Shown here one piece after another: positions 1 through 8,019 of a stretch of 43,485 nt of DNA. The stretch is from Candidatus Zixiibacteriota bacterium (lineage in GTDB: Bacteria; Zixibacteria; MSB-5A5; GN15; JAAZOE01). Made by a program: the position numbers and the translations under genes. The stretch's first letter is position 1. The number at the start of each line of letters is the position of its first letter. Location: assembly GCA_030668485.1 (NCBI GenBank), contig DAOUTW010000034.1, positions 1 to 43,485 of the forward strand, in the 5' to 3' direction. The notes under the pieces were generated by a model. The model saw nothing but the letters and a program-made list of their open reading frames with translations. It made no database searches and had not been told where the DNA came from.

Positions 1-486
1 CCGCCGAAATTCGGCTTGGAGTATTGAGCTATCTGATTTATCACCTCCCCTCGAATGCTTTTGTGACGATGTCTTCCGACATATCAGTATCGCATATAAT
101 TCTCTATGTATGGTTTTCCAGAAGAGTTAAGAAACACCCTACCATTTTCCCGGATGCCAGGAATTTTCGCAATGATACCGTGCAGGTTCCCTCCCGCTCG
201 AGTAATAGATTTTGTTGATGCCTTTGATGCTCAATTTCATTTTATGATATTATGCGGTTTATGTCAAGAGATAAATCAAAAAGCGGAATAATTTCTCCAA
301 ATTAATTGAGTCATCATCCTCGAATCGTCGCAAACGTCATCAAAATTGGCTTGATAACAGTTTAGATTATTTTTACATTGTATCAGGAATCATTTCACAA
401 CCAGTTATTGTCGGCAATTTTAATTTAATCCATCCCGCTTACGCGCTCGAGGTCGTCTCTGAGCAAGACGGCAAAGGATCGATCTT
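1..486. other. Intergenic region, no gene recognised
   Basis: Only short open frames of about 60 residues are present, with no ribosome binding site and no recognisable protein. The stretch is AT-rich towards its right end, which presumably contains the promoter of the methyltransferase gene. The left end may be truncated, so a feature outside the window cannot be excluded. Confidence 0.5.
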
Positions 487-1422
487 ATGGGCAAAAACAA
501 CAAACCAATCGACTGGTCGGATAAATGCTGGAAAGAGATGCTTGTGTACCAGCGAAAGATGTTGTGGACCGAGGGTACCATTGACAATCTGGCATCATGG
601 TTGGGCTTGCGGCAGGGAATGACCGCCGTCGATATCGGCTGTGGCCTGGGATATCTCGGTTATACATATTGGCCCTATTTCGGCCGGGGTGGTCATTATA
701 TCGGCATAGATAACAACCTCGACAATCTCAAACAGGCTGGTGAGGCCTCGCCCGAATGGACCAAAGGCGGCCGGACCGACTTTGTAAATGGCAGCGCCTA
801 TCAATTACCCTTCCCCGACAATTATGCCGATCTGGTTATGTGCCAGGTAGTTATGATCCACCTGGCCGAGCCGGAAAAAGCTCTGGCCGAAATGGTCCGG
901 GTGGCTAAACCGGGCGGGCTGATTATGTGCAAGGAACCGGACAATTTATCAGCCTCGTTGACACAACATTGCTGGTCATTACCGGATTTTGATGTCGAGA
1001 CCCAGCTTCTGATGAAAAAGATTCATATCATCTCCAATATCGGGCGAATTAAACTCGGACTGGGAGACGCCTCATTCGGCCGCAAAATCCCTCATGTCCT
1101 CAAGACTCTCGGCCTGGTCGATATCGGAATCCGCAACAACGATAAAGTGCACTATCTGGACCCGCCTTATGACACGCCGATGATGAAAAACGCTATTGAA
1201 CGAGTAGGAAAGGATATCCTCGATAAGAATCGCCGGGACAAATTGTCCGCATGGGAGAGAGAACAATTCGTGGCCGGAGGCGGCGACCCCGCTGAATATG
1301 ATAAGATGAAAATAAAGGCCGATGACGTGGTCGAGGAAATGCGGACTCAAATCGAGCAGGGCAGGTATCATGCCTGTGCCGGAAGTATGTTTTTTGTTAT
1401 CAAGGGACGCAAAAAAAGTTGA
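487..1422 (+). CDS. Class I SAM-dependent methyltransferase
   Basis: A 311-residue protein with the class I methyltransferase motif I VDIGCGLGYLGY at about residues 48-60, an acidic residue after beta-2 (GIDNN), and the post-I to motif IV pattern LPFPDNYADLVMCQVVMIHL, followed by a P-G-G loop (VAKPGGLIMCKEPDN). These belong to the Methyltransf_11/25 group, which moves a methyl group from S-adenosylmethionine to a small molecule or lipid. The C-terminal 120 residues do not match a domain I know and may bind the substrate. There is no signal peptide or membrane segment, so it is probably cytosolic. The start follows an AAAGGAT ribosome binding site. It stands alone upstream of the HAO-like gene with its own terminal gap, so the substrate cannot be inferred from neighbours. 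Confidence 0.85.
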   Translation: MGKNNKPIDWSDKCWKEMLVYQRKMLWTEGTIDNLASWLGLRQGMTAVDIGCGLGYLGYTYWPYFGRGGHYIGIDNNLDNLKQAGEASPEWTKGGRTDFVNGSAYQLPFPDNYADLVMCQVVMIHLAEPEKALAEMVRVAKPGGLIMCKEPDNLSASLTQHCWSLPDFDVETQLLMKKIHIISNIGRIKLGLGDASFGRKIPHVLKTLGLVDIGIRNNDKVHYLDPPYDTPMMKNAIERVGKDILDKNRRDKLSAWEREQFVAGGGDPAEYDKMKIKADDVVEEMRTQIEQGRYHACAGSMFFVIKGRKKS

Positions 1423-1432
1423 GCCAAACCAA

Positions 1433-1461
1433 TTGACATTGCGCAGTAGCTTCTTTAAGAT
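1433..1461 (+). promoter_or_regulatory. Candidate sigma-70 promoter upstream of the HAO-like gene
   Basis: TTGACA (1433-1438) and TAAGAT (1456-1461) are separated by 17 bases. This is a near-consensus housekeeping promoter pointing at the cytochrome gene about 200 bases downstream. Confidence 0.45.
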
Positions 1462-1500
1462 GGTATAAGATCGGGACGGGGTTTAATCACTAATACGGAA

Positions 1501-1514
1501 TTGACATAAGTCAA
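1501..1514 (+). promoter_or_regulatory. CRP/FNR-family operator candidate
   Basis: TTGACATAAGTCAA is a perfect inverted repeat, TTGAC-N4-GTCAA. This is the form recognised by FNR/DNR/NnrR-type regulators (known family consensus TTGAT-N4-ATCAA and relatives). A weak -10 (GATTAT) at 1537-1542 would put the site near -41.5, the class II activator position. Alternatively, downstream of the promoter at 1433-1461 it could act as a repressor site. Confidence 0.45.
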
Positions 1515-1658
1515 GGTATAGCTGTGCCGGAAGTACGATTATTCACTATTCGGACAACAGGATATGCAGGGACTTATGATAGTCGGAGATTGATAACTTC
1601 AGTCATGCTCGATAAAAGCCATGATAATTTGCAGAAAAGGAAAAACGGGAGAATTACC

Positions 1659-2987
1659 ATGAAAAGCGCCGTTTCTTTATTGGTAGCAATACTGTTTTTG
1701 GCAGGATTTGCCGGGGGTGCCCCATCGGCGGCTGACCCCCAGACTGCCGGTAAATGTATGACCTGTCACAAGGAAATCTCACCGGGATTGTATAACCAAT
1801 GGGCCAAATCCAATCATGCCGAAAACGATATCGGCTGTATCGACTGCCATAGCGAGGAAGCCGGCGAACCGGACGCATTCACGCATGAAGGCGCCCTCAT
1901 TGCAACCCTCGTGACTCCCAAAGATTGCGGGACCTGCCATGACCAGGAAGCTCAGGAAGTGGAAAACTCATACCATGCCACCGCCGGTGAAATTCTCGAT
2001 TCAAAAGATGCCTACCTGGCCCATGTCGCCGGCGGAGAACCAGTGGCGATTACCGGATGCGAAAACTGTCATGGCTCCAAAATTGAGATCGACCCCTCAT
2101 CCCCCAACATGCTTTCGCCAAAGAATTGGCCCAATTCAGGCATCGGACGCCTGAATCCGGACGGATCCAAAGGCTCCTGCACCGCCTGCCACACGCGGCA
2201 TTCTTTCTCCAGGGCGCAGGCCCGGCAGCCGGAGGCCTGCTCCAAGTGTCACCTCGGCCCGGACCATCCGCAAAAAGAGGTTTTCGAGGAATCCAAACAT
2301 GGCAATGCCTATTACACCCACATTGATGAAATGAATCTTGATGCCGATCCGTGGATAGTCGGTGTCGATTATTATGAAGCCCCCACCTGCGCCACCTGCC
2401 ATATGTCGGCGACGAGTTCGATGGGGGTTACCCATGATGTCGGCCAGCGGATCAGTTGGACTTTGCGTCCGATCGTATCCAAGAAAAAAGAGAACTGGCA
2501 GGCCAAGCGAACCAATATGAAAAATGTCTGCAATGCCTGCCATAGCAACACTTTTGCTGAGGGGCATTATTACCAGTTCGACGCCACCGTCGACCTCTAT
2601 AACGAGAAGTTCGCCAAGCCGGCCTCGGCGATAATGAAAATCGTCAAAGATAAGAAATTAATGGAGAACCCGGCCAGCTTCAGTAACAAGATTGAATGGA
2701 CTTTCTGGGAATTATGGCATCATGAAGGCCGCCGGATGAGGCATGGCGCCTCCATGATGGGCCCGGATTACACCTGGTGGCATGGCGCTTATGAAGTCGC
2801 CCAGCATTTCTATTTCAAGCTAATACCCGAAGCACGCAAATTTAAGGACCCCGACCTTGATAAGTACCTGGATGACCTGCTCACCAACGACCCTATGCAC
2901 TCCTGGCTCGGTAAATCGACCGAAGAGCTGAAAGAGGGAATCCGCTCCGGGAAAATGCAGGAAGTATATAAGCAGATGTTCGAATAA
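1659..2987 (+). CDS. Octaheme c-type cytochrome, hydroxylamine oxidoreductase-like
   Basis: I start the gene at ATG 1659, which follows a GGGAG site and begins a clear signal peptide (MKSAVSLLVAILFLAGFAGG). The upstream in-frame ATG at 1524 has none of this. The 442-residue product has eight CxxCH heme sites (CMTCH, CIDCH, CGTCH, CENCH, CTACH, CSKCH, CATCH, CNACH) and the HAO-family stretches EACSKCHLGPDHPQKEVFEE with SKHGNAYY, and PTCATCHMSATSSMGVTHD. Family members act in the periplasm and oxidise hydroxylamine or hydrazine, or reduce nitrite or hydroxylamine. The direction depends on whether a tyrosine cross-links the catalytic heme. Tyrosines lie in the C-terminal PDYTWWHGAYEVAQHFYF region, but I cannot say whether one aligns with the cross-linking residue. 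It converges on an operon with an NrfD/Rieske/cytochrome b complex, its likely electron partner. Confidence 0.88.
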   Translation: MKSAVSLLVAILFLAGFAGGAPSAADPQTAGKCMTCHKEISPGLYNQWAKSNHAENDIGCIDCHSEEAGEPDAFTHEGALIATLVTPKDCGTCHDQEAQEVENSYHATAGEILDSKDAYLAHVAGGEPVAITGCENCHGSKIEIDPSSPNMLSPKNWPNSGIGRLNPDGSKGSCTACHTRHSFSRAQARQPEACSKCHLGPDHPQKEVFEESKHGNAYYTHIDEMNLDADPWIVGVDYYEAPTCATCHMSATSSMGVTHDVGQRISWTLRPIVSKKKENWQAKRTNMKNVCNACHSNTFAEGHYYQFDATVDLYNEKFAKPASAIMKIVKDKKLMENPASFSNKIEWTFWELWHHEGRRMRHGASMMGPDYTWWHGAYEVAQHFYFKLIPEARKFKDPDLDKYLDDLLTNDPMHSWLGKSTEELKEGIRSGKMQEVYKQMFE

Positions 2988-3062
2988 GGGGTAATTACAA
3001 TTAAGGGCGGCCGGTACAAGCCCGCCGCCCCTGATATCCGAGATCAATTATTCCGGAAAGTC

Positions 3063-4325
3063 TTAAGCCCGATTCCTGGGTTGCCTCTCGATACGCCTGA
3101 TTTTTATCCAGATTATCACCGCCAAAAGAGTAATGATGACGGTCGATATGCCGAGACCTTTTCGTCGGAAAAAATAATTATCGATAATTCCCAGGCCGTT
3201 GATGCGAGTAACGTCGGCCAGTGCAATACCCTTCTCCAGTTCTGGGCGGATTTCATCAAGACTAAAACTGTGCACCAAGGATCGGGATTCCACCAGCGAG
3301 GATCGCACATCTTTGAGCGCAAAACGCTCATCATCGATTTCCATCCCCTTTATTTCCGCCTCGTCGATGACTTCGATCGCATTCTGTTCCGAGCGTACCA
3401 GAGAATCGAGAAGAGTTGAAATAACAGACGCGGTTTCAAAGCCCTTATTCCCGTCATCTTCGCTGTGGCATTCGATACAGAAGGAGTTCTGCTCCGTGCC
3501 GACCATATTGTCCAACGGCTTGATAATGTCATGATTGGAATGACAGGTTTCGCATTGAGGGAAACCGTTTTCCTCAAACGCCGCCCGGTGTGGAGAATCG
3601 GCAAACAGGGAGGCGACTTTGGCGTGACAAGATCCGCAGACGGCCGAGATATTTTCGACGCCGGGTGGAACCGCTCCATGGTTCCCATGACAATCGTTAC
3701 AGGCGGGAGCTCCGATATCTTCATTAACCAGCAAAGCATGTCCATGCACCGACGAAGCAAACTTTTCATACTGGTCGGTGGGAATGCCATATTCGGCCAT
3801 ATATTCGGCATCGGAATGGCAACCGGAGCATACCGCGGGCAGGTTCAACGGATAAACCGACGACATGGGACTGCTGGCCGGACTCGTATTATGAGCCGAA
3901 TGGCAGGATATGCAGGTGGCGACTTTGTCATCGCCCGTGCCAAGTAAAACTCCGTGCCTCGATGTTATGTATTTCGCAACCTGATCCACCGGTAGAGCCG
4001 GATTGAATTTTTTCATATAGGTGGCATCGGAATGGCAGCGACCGCAAAATTGGGGAATCTGCGCAGTCGAAGGTAAGCCTCGATATCCTTTGGAATTCCT
4101 GACATCATCCATATCATCGAGAGTCGGGTCCCCGCCGTGGCAGTCGGCACAGGTGAGACCGACCTGATTGTGAATATCGTATGTCCACTTTTGGGTGGGG
4201 GAATTTTCCCCGTCTTCCCAATCCGTATGGCAGTCAAGGCAATTATCCTGGGCGGACGAAATGATCGAAAAGCAAAGACCGAGGATTAAAACGAACACTG
4301 CTGTAACGGGTATCAACCTTTGCAC
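3063..4325 (-). CDS. Nonaheme c-type cytochrome with C-terminal membrane anchor
   Basis: A 420-residue exported protein. The GTG start at 4325 follows an AGGAGG site and opens a signal peptide ending near SSAQ. Nine CxxCH sites are visible (CLDCH, CADCH, CGRCH, CISCH, CSGCH, CNDCH, CGSCH, CETCH, CIECH). After them comes a heme-free helical stretch of about 100 residues and a C-terminal membrane helix (STVIITLLAVIIWIKI) followed by basic residues. The hemes would face the periplasm, held to the inner membrane. It is the last gene of the redox operon, 10 bases after cytochrome b. It probably replaces cytochrome c1 or f as the electron acceptor of the Rieske/cytochrome b module. The exact multiheme family is not recognised. 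Confidence 0.88.
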   Translation of the reverse strand: MQRLIPVTAVFVLILGLCFSIISSAQDNCLDCHTDWEDGENSPTQKWTYDIHNQVGLTCADCHGGDPTLDDMDDVRNSKGYRGLPSTAQIPQFCGRCHSDATYMKKFNPALPVDQVAKYITSRHGVLLGTGDDKVATCISCHSAHNTSPASSPMSSVYPLNLPAVCSGCHSDAEYMAEYGIPTDQYEKFASSVHGHALLVNEDIGAPACNDCHGNHGAVPPGVENISAVCGSCHAKVASLFADSPHRAAFEENGFPQCETCHSNHDIIKPLDNMVGTEQNSFCIECHSEDDGNKGFETASVISTLLDSLVRSEQNAIEVIDEAEIKGMEIDDERFALKDVRSSLVESRSLVHSFSLDEIRPELEKGIALADVTRINGLGIIDNYFFRRKGLGISTVIITLLAVIIWIKIRRIERQPRNRA

Positions 4326-4335
4326 CGGGCGCCTC

Positions 4336-5448
4336 CTACTCGAGTATATATCCCAAAATAGTCATGACCAGAATAAAAATCACCGCCGCCAGGCCGATGA
4401 TAACAAAGAGCCTGCCCTTCTGACCGTGTCTGGTCTTGCGGTCAAAAAACGGAACCAGCGTCCAGAAAATTCCCCCCAGCCCGAATCCGAAAATACCGAT
4501 CAGTTCTCCCTCGATATGCATAACCGTGGCCGGAAGCATTTTCAAAGTTTGAAACGCGAACATAAAATACCACTCCGGTCTGATAACCGGCGGCGGAGGT
4601 ACGAAAGGATCCGCTTTAACCCCCAATAACCAGTGGAAAGGGCCTACGCCATACGGAAAGAAGACCGCCAGAATTGCCAGAACATTGAGGGCGATCAGCC
4701 ACAAAAGAAGGTCGCGCAGAATGAAATTGGGGAAAAACGGCATAACCGTCTTCTCGGACGGTTTCTTGGCGTCCCAGTCGACCGGCTCCGACATTCCCTG
4801 ACGCTGAACCAGAATCAGATGAACCGTGAGGACGACGGTAAACAACGCCGGCAGAATCGCCACGTGCCAGCCGAAAAATCGAGTTATGGTAGCCCCGGTA
4901 ACTTCCGATGAGCCGCGCATAAGATTCAGGAAAAAGTCGCCCACGAAAGGCAGCGCTCCCACCATCCCGGTCCCGACCTTGGTCGCGAAGAAAGCCAATT
5001 CATTCCAGGGCAGGAGATATCCTGAGAAACCGAAAAACATCGCCAGGCCCAAAAGCCCCACGCCGGTTAGCCAGGTCAACTCACGGGGTCGCCGGTAGGC
5101 TTTGGTAAAGTAAACTGAGAACATATGGATAAACGCCGCCAGGATCATCAGGTTGGCCGACCAGGAATGGATCGCTCGTATCAGCCATCCGAATTCGACT
5201 TTGGTGATAATGAATTTCACCGACTCATAAGCGGTATCCGCCCCCGGACGATAATAAAGAAGAAGCAGAATTCCGGTCGCCACCTGAATGATGAAAAAGA
5301 ATAGGGATATGCCGCCGAAATAATACCAGATCGAATGACGGTGTTTAGGAACGGACTTATGAGCCATATAATCGACGAAAGCCTGGATTTTTACCCGCTC
5401 GTCAATCCATTTATAGAGCCTGCCGCCCACGCCGTTGACTTGATTCAT
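4336..5448 (-). CDS. Cytochrome b of a bc/b6f-type complex (b6-like spacing)
   Basis: A 370-residue integral membrane protein with about seven helices, equivalent to cytochrome b6 joined to subunit IV. Heme-ligand pairs are seen in RAIHSW/FIHMF (13 residues between the histidines) and GWHVAIL/VHLIL (14 between). The 13/14 pattern is the b6f-type rather than the mitochondrial bc1-type 13/13. The Qo-site PEWY motif is intact (RPEWYFMFAF). The protein oxidises quinol with the Rieske protein encoded just upstream and passes one electron across the membrane. The start ATG follows AGGAGG and lies 3 bases after the Rieske stop codon, so the two are translationally close. Confidence 0.93.
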   Translation of the reverse strand: MNQVNGVGGRLYKWIDERVKIQAFVDYMAHKSVPKHRHSIWYYFGGISLFFFIIQVATGILLLLYYRPGADTAYESVKFIITKVEFGWLIRAIHSWSANLMILAAFIHMFSVYFTKAYRRPRELTWLTGVGLLGLAMFFGFSGYLLPWNELAFFATKVGTGMVGALPFVGDFFLNLMRGSSEVTGATITRFFGWHVAILPALFTVVLTVHLILVQRQGMSEPVDWDAKKPSEKTVMPFFPNFILRDLLLWLIALNVLAILAVFFPYGVGPFHWLLGVKADPFVPPPPVIRPEWYFMFAFQTLKMLPATVMHIEGELIGIFGFGLGGIFWTLVPFFDRKTRHGQKGRLFVIIGLAAVIFILVMTILGYILE

Positions 5449-5451
5449 GGA

Positions 5452-5910
5452 TTAGGCCTCCTCTTCCTTGGAAACGAAGATATTATCCGAGGCCTTATCA
5501 TGATGAATTACCCACTGTTCCAAGGGCCGTGGCGGAGGACCGGCGATATTTCGCCCGGTCATATCGTATTGACCGTTATGACAGGCGCACCAGAGGATGT
5601 TCAAATCGGGCCGGTACTGGATGGTGCAATCAAGATGCGTACAGGTCGCCTCATAGGCCCTAATACTCCCGTCTGGAAGCAGCACGACTATCCCCAGTTT
5701 ACGGCCAAATTTGAAGGTCTTGTAATTCTGCTCGGTACTCTGCAGTTCCGCCAAAGTACAGGCCGTTACCTGAGACTGGACCGCTTCGGGGATTTCCGGC
5801 GGTTTCATGTACTTGAAGACAGGAAAAAGAACCGATGCCAGCCATGCCACCGTCCCTCCTCCAAGTAACAGGTTTAAAAAGGATCGGCGCTTGATCTTCT
5901 CCTTCGGCAC
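5452..5910 (-). CDS. Rieske [2Fe-2S] protein
   Basis: I place the start at GTG 5910 because GGAGG lies just upstream and the protein then begins MPKEKIKRRSFLNLLLGGG, a twin-arginine-type N-terminal anchor. A longer open frame to 6012 lacks a good start. The 152-residue protein has both Rieske cluster boxes, CTHLDC and CACHNGQYD, with the conserved GPPPRPL proline loop after them. It carries the high-potential cluster that takes the first electron from quinol at the Qo site. It lies between the NrfD gene (about 110 bases away) and cytochrome b (3 bases away). The lack of a cytochrome c1 gene suggests that the multiheme proteins take the electron. Confidence 0.93.
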   Translation of the reverse strand: MPKEKIKRRSFLNLLLGGGTVAWLASVLFPVFKYMKPPEIPEAVQSQVTACTLAELQSTEQNYKTFKFGRKLGIVVLLPDGSIRAYEATCTHLDCTIQYRPDLNILWCACHNGQYDMTGRNIAGPPPRPLEQWVIHHDKASDNIFVSKEEEA

Positions 5911-6021
5911 AACAACCTCCGTAAAAACAGACGTTTTCCCGATGCTAAATATAAGCTTGCCTAATATTGCTTTATGAACTATTGCGGCCTCCTGCTCTCG
6001 GAGACCGTCCAAATTTACAGG

Positions 6022-7242
6022 CTAACCCTGGGGGGCCGACATACTCTTGTCGGAATCAGACCATGGTGGCAAAACCTTGGTAAGTATATAGAGAATAACA
6101 AAAGGAAGCAACAACAGAAAGATCGTCATGAAGACACCCTCGAGCCCGAAAATCTCCAACTTATAGACGGTCAATCCGCGAAGGCTTTTGGAGAAAAGCT
6201 GCCCGCCGACAACCACATTCCAGCGCGTGCTAAAGATACCGACCTGAACCAGTATCGCCGCCAGGAAATAAAGAATCCGCCGCAACTCATCGGGGAGCCG
6301 CCCGAATCGGGCCATAATAATGGAAAACATCGGTACCAGTGAACCGAGAATGATTTGAGTAATGATCAGGCTGATAAACAATCGGTTGGAAACCATCTCC
6401 GAGAGTATGGCAATCGATTCCTCCGACTCATAGAGACGCTGAATAAAATCAAGCAGCTCCAGAGAAAAATCGACCAGCATGGCATACAATAAAAACTCGG
6501 CCAGCTTATTGACGCAGGCCATGTTGAGTTGTTTCCAACGCACCAGGGAAGTCACTATATAGATCAACAAAACCAAGGCAATCCCCGAAACAATCGCCGA
6601 GAACAAAAATACGATCGGCATCAGAACACTGCTCCACCACGGATTGGCCTTGACCGATCCGAAAATAAAGCCGACATAGCCGTGGAGCAAAAAGGCCGAT
6701 GGGATACCGATGATGGTTATCAGACGGCCCGCTTTATTGTCAAACTGAAGAGCCTTCTCCGACAGAGAAGTCGATCCCAGAGTGAGTATTTTATAAAAAT
6801 ATTTCTTGATACCTCTTTTTTCGCGGGACTTGATGACAATATCCTTGCGGTAGTCAAACCAGACCTCCAGCAAAAGGACCACCATAAGATACCAGGCGTA
6901 AACGAAGCCGAACATGGCCATAGCCGACTGGGAATGGGGCGTCAAAAACATTTCAAAGGACCGCTCGGGGTGTCCCAGGTGAGCCAGAAGCGGCAGCGGC
7001 GCCACCAGCATAAAGGCCAGCGCGGTAAGCAGGGAAAGGCGGTAAACGGGCATGATTACTTTGACATTAAAAACCCGTTCCAGAGAAGCCAGAATAAACG
7101 CCCCGGCGACAAGACCGGTCAGGTATGGATAAAGAACAACCAGGAGGCCCCAATGGAGTTCGAACTCATTGGGATAAATATACCCGGTAATACCGTGCGC
7201 TTCGGCGGCCATCACCCCAAAACTGAACAGGATACTGTTCAT
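6022..7242 (-). CDS. NrfD/PsrC-family quinone-interacting membrane subunit
   Basis: A 406-residue hydrophobic protein with eight or more membrane helices and the family segment LAHLGHPERSFEMFLTPHSQ, typical of NrfD-like subunits (PF03916 group). These anchor a periplasmic iron-sulfur subunit and exchange electrons with the quinone pool. Related subunits occur in Alternative Complex III, polysulfide reductase and Nrf nitrite reductase. Its start follows GAGGTAGG, 3 bases after the ferredoxin stop codon. Together with the downstream Rieske/cytochrome b genes, the operon has two separate quinone-reactive modules, which is uncommon. Confidence 0.92.
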   Translation of the reverse strand: MNSILFSFGVMAAEAHGITGYIYPNEFELHWGLLVVLYPYLTGLVAGAFILASLERVFNVKVIMPVYRLSLLTALAFMLVAPLPLLAHLGHPERSFEMFLTPHSQSAMAMFGFVYAWYLMVVLLLEVWFDYRKDIVIKSREKRGIKKYFYKILTLGSTSLSEKALQFDNKAGRLITIIGIPSAFLLHGYVGFIFGSVKANPWWSSVLMPIVFLFSAIVSGIALVLLIYIVTSLVRWKQLNMACVNKLAEFLLYAMLVDFSLELLDFIQRLYESEESIAILSEMVSNRLFISLIITQIILGSLVPMFSIIMARFGRLPDELRRILYFLAAILVQVGIFSTRWNVVVGGQLFSKSLRGLTVYKLEIFGLEGVFMTIFLLLLPFVILYILTKVLPPWSDSDKSMSAPQG

Positions 7243-7245
7243 AGC

Positions 7246-8019
7246 CTACCTCACCTCTCCATCGGCGCCGGCATAATATACTTTCGGCTTGGTATTGAGC
7301 CACGATTTCAGGACCGTTACATCATTGAGGCGTAAAAAACGATGCATAGGGCTGCTCCGTTGGCCAACTTCCCCGAAAACCCGGGCTTTAGTCGGGCAAA
7401 CCTCAACACAGGCCGGCAACAAACCTTCTCTAATCCGGTGATAACAGAAAGTGCATTTGTCGGCCACATGTTCTTCAGGATGCAGGTAGCGGGCACCATA
7501 TGGACAGGCTTGAATACAATAACGACAACCGACGCAGTATTCGCGATCAACCAGAACAACCCCGTCCGGGCTGGTAAAAGTAGCACCCACCGGGCAAACC
7601 TGAACGCAAGGCGCATTGGTACAATGATTACATAATTTCGGAACAAAAAACGAACGCATTATATCACGATCGTCCTTCACTTCCGGAAATCCGTCGATAC
7701 CTCCGTTGGGGCTGTCGACCCGTGCCTCTCCCTCACTGGGGATGGCGTACCTTTCGACCCAGGTCCGGAAAAATGTCGGCTCCCGGGGAACATCATTTTC
7801 TTTTTTGCAAGCATCGGCGCATCGGCCGCAACCGATACATTTATGGATATCGACCCCCATGGCGTAATTATGCTCCGATGGATCGTATTCTTTCCCTTCT
7901 ACTGCCGCCAGCAGTGCCTGCGTTCCCGGAGCCATAATAAAAAGTAATCCCCCCGGTATCAAACGAGATGCGGCCTTGAGAAAATCCCGACGAAGAATTT
8001 TGGTGTTTTTCTCACTCAT
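7246..8019 (-). CDS. Tat-exported ferredoxin-like subunit with four [4Fe-4S] clusters (NrfC/DmsB/PsrB type)
   Basis: The start is ATG 8019, preceded by GGAGG and overlapping the stop codon of the upstream cytochrome gene as ATGA. Upstream open frame is a shadow. The 257-residue product begins with a twin-arginine signal (RRDFLKAASRLIPGG) and carries four cysteine groups: CIGCGRCADAC, CNHCTNAPCVQVC, CVGCRYCIQAC and CTFC...PACVEVC. This is the standard electron-transfer subunit of DMSO-reductase-superfamily and Nrf complexes, here with no molybdopterin subunit nearby. It should sit on the periplasmic face and link the octaheme cytochrome to NrfD. Confidence 0.93.
   Translation of the reverse strand: MSEKNTKILRRDFLKAASRLIPGGLLFIMAPGTQALLAAVEGKEYDPSEHNYAMGVDIHKCIGCGRCADACKKENDVPREPTFFRTWVERYAIPSEGEARVDSPNGGIDGFPEVKDDRDIMRSFFVPKLCNHCTNAPCVQVCPVGATFTSPDGVVLVDREYCVGCRYCIQACPYGARYLHPEEHVADKCTFCYHRIREGLLPACVEVCPTKARVFGEVGQRSSPMHRFLRLNDVTVLKSWLNTKPKVYYAGADGEVR

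Noticed and set aside
1524-1658. Extended N-terminus of the HAO-like cytochrome
   Set aside because: The extension would bury the signal peptide 45 residues inside the protein, and it overlaps the FNR-like regulatory region.
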